64,000 nucleotides of DNA from assembly GCF_018860825.1 (NCBI RefSeq), contig NZ_JAHKPZ010000012.1, forward strand, positions 1 through 64,000. The letters run 5' to 3'. This DNA is from Lacinutrix sp. C3R15. Lineage in GTDB: Bacteria > Bacteroidota > Bacteroidia > Flavobacteriales > Flavobacteriaceae. Under the pieces are notes generated by a model. That model worked only from the letters and a program-made list of their open reading frames with translations, was not told where the DNA came from and searched no databases. Position 1 is the stretch's first letter. Each line of letters begins with the position of its first letter. This document shows, piece after piece, positions 63,737-64,000 of the stretch. The position numbers were made by a program, and so were the translations under genes.

Positions 63737-64000
63737 ATGATTACAAAAACAAAGACATTATTTGAAAAATATTTTTCAGAAACGCCCACTTATGATGAAT
63801 TGCTCTCTTCAAAAAAGAGCATTAATGATAATTGGAAAATATTGTCGCAAAATTTAACAAAAATTGGAGCTAAAAACCTCACTATAAAACAGGAAGAAAT
63901 TAATTGGTTATTAGCAGAAAACGGTGTTACTTATAATGTTTATAATGATCCTAAAGGGTTAAATAGGCCTTGGGATTTAAATATTGTTCCATATATCATT
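63737..64000 (+). CDS. Circularly permuted ATP-grasp protein, 5' part only
   Basis: 88 codons are visible from ATG 63737 and the frame stays open to the window edge, so the gene is truncated by the window, not broken. GVTYNVYNDPKGLNRPWDLN fits the DUF404/DUF407-type circularly permuted ATP-grasp proteins that often carry an alpha-E domain and follow transglutaminase/DUF2126 genes. It would be the peptide-ligating partner of the preceding gene. Confidence 0.8.
   Translation, partial: MITKTKTLFEKYFSETPTYDELLSSKKSINDNWKILSQNLTKIGAKNLTIKQEEINWLLAENGVTYNVYNDPKGLNRPWDLNIVPYII

Overview
The window is AT-rich and looks like a chromosome segment of a marine Flavobacteriaceae bacterium; I cannot fix the genus. 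Supporting signs are TAnnTTTG-type -7 promoter elements (about 20 nt below a TTG in the best cases), lipoproteins whose Cys is followed by acidic residues (CSNDDD, CSSDDDDD), families common in Bacteroidetes (DUF4270-, DUF4625-, DUF6268-, DUF4907- and DUF6515-like), LytS/LytTR pairs and a MacAB-TolC pump. Family names here come from recognising sequence patterns; no database search was run.

Layout: 1-400 is a cluster of short hairpin repeats after topB. 410-5680 holds housekeeping genes (topoisomerase III, a PLP ammonia-lyase, a cold-shock-domain protein, an MscS channel). About 5700-16480 is an accessory island: long non-coding stretches with inverted and direct repeats, a divergent STAND NTPase / CHAT protease pair, a four-gene minus-strand cassette enclosed by two copies of a roughly 300-390 bp non-coding repeat and carrying a possible papain-like protease, and a caspase-fold-like gene with an in-frame stop after its fourth codon. 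16814-18938 is a cupin plus a nitroreductase divergent from an HxlR regulator, with two identical operator palindromes. 19315-25181 looks like a metal-starvation (probably zinc) regulon: a Fur/Zur-type regulator divergent from MerC, FolE, a small Cys/His protein, a TonB receptor and two His-rich DUF4625-like lipoproteins.

25378-32838 carries cell-envelope proteins (outer-membrane barrels, DUF4270 and Kelch lipoproteins) and a LytS/LytTR system. 32916-37468 holds a luciferase-like monooxygenase, a redoxin, two tandem thiamine-phosphate-synthase-like genes, an EamA transporter and a DUF6515-like protein. 37703-46352 is an EF-hand lipoprotein and a long minus-strand set, tolC-macA-macB(ATPase)-macB(permease)-DUF1566 lipoprotein-doxX-LytS-LytTR. 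A compact SAM-clan riboswitch (46626-46689) precedes an NhaC/MetT-like transporter.

48443-54031 is the most notable locus: a six-gene plus-strand operon in which three proteins share a helical module resembling effector-associated domain 11 (EAD11). One copy is fused to membrane segments, one to a TIR/deoxyribosyltransferase-like domain and one to a caspase; the same operon has a cytoplasmic-looking subtilisin protease and a membrane-anchored protein. I read it as a death-domain-like signalling or anti-phage system. 55141-60029 is a TetR-controlled electrophile/aldehyde detoxification operon. The window ends with a transglutaminase/DUF2126 protein and the start of its usual ATP-grasp partner (63737-64000, cut by the window edge).
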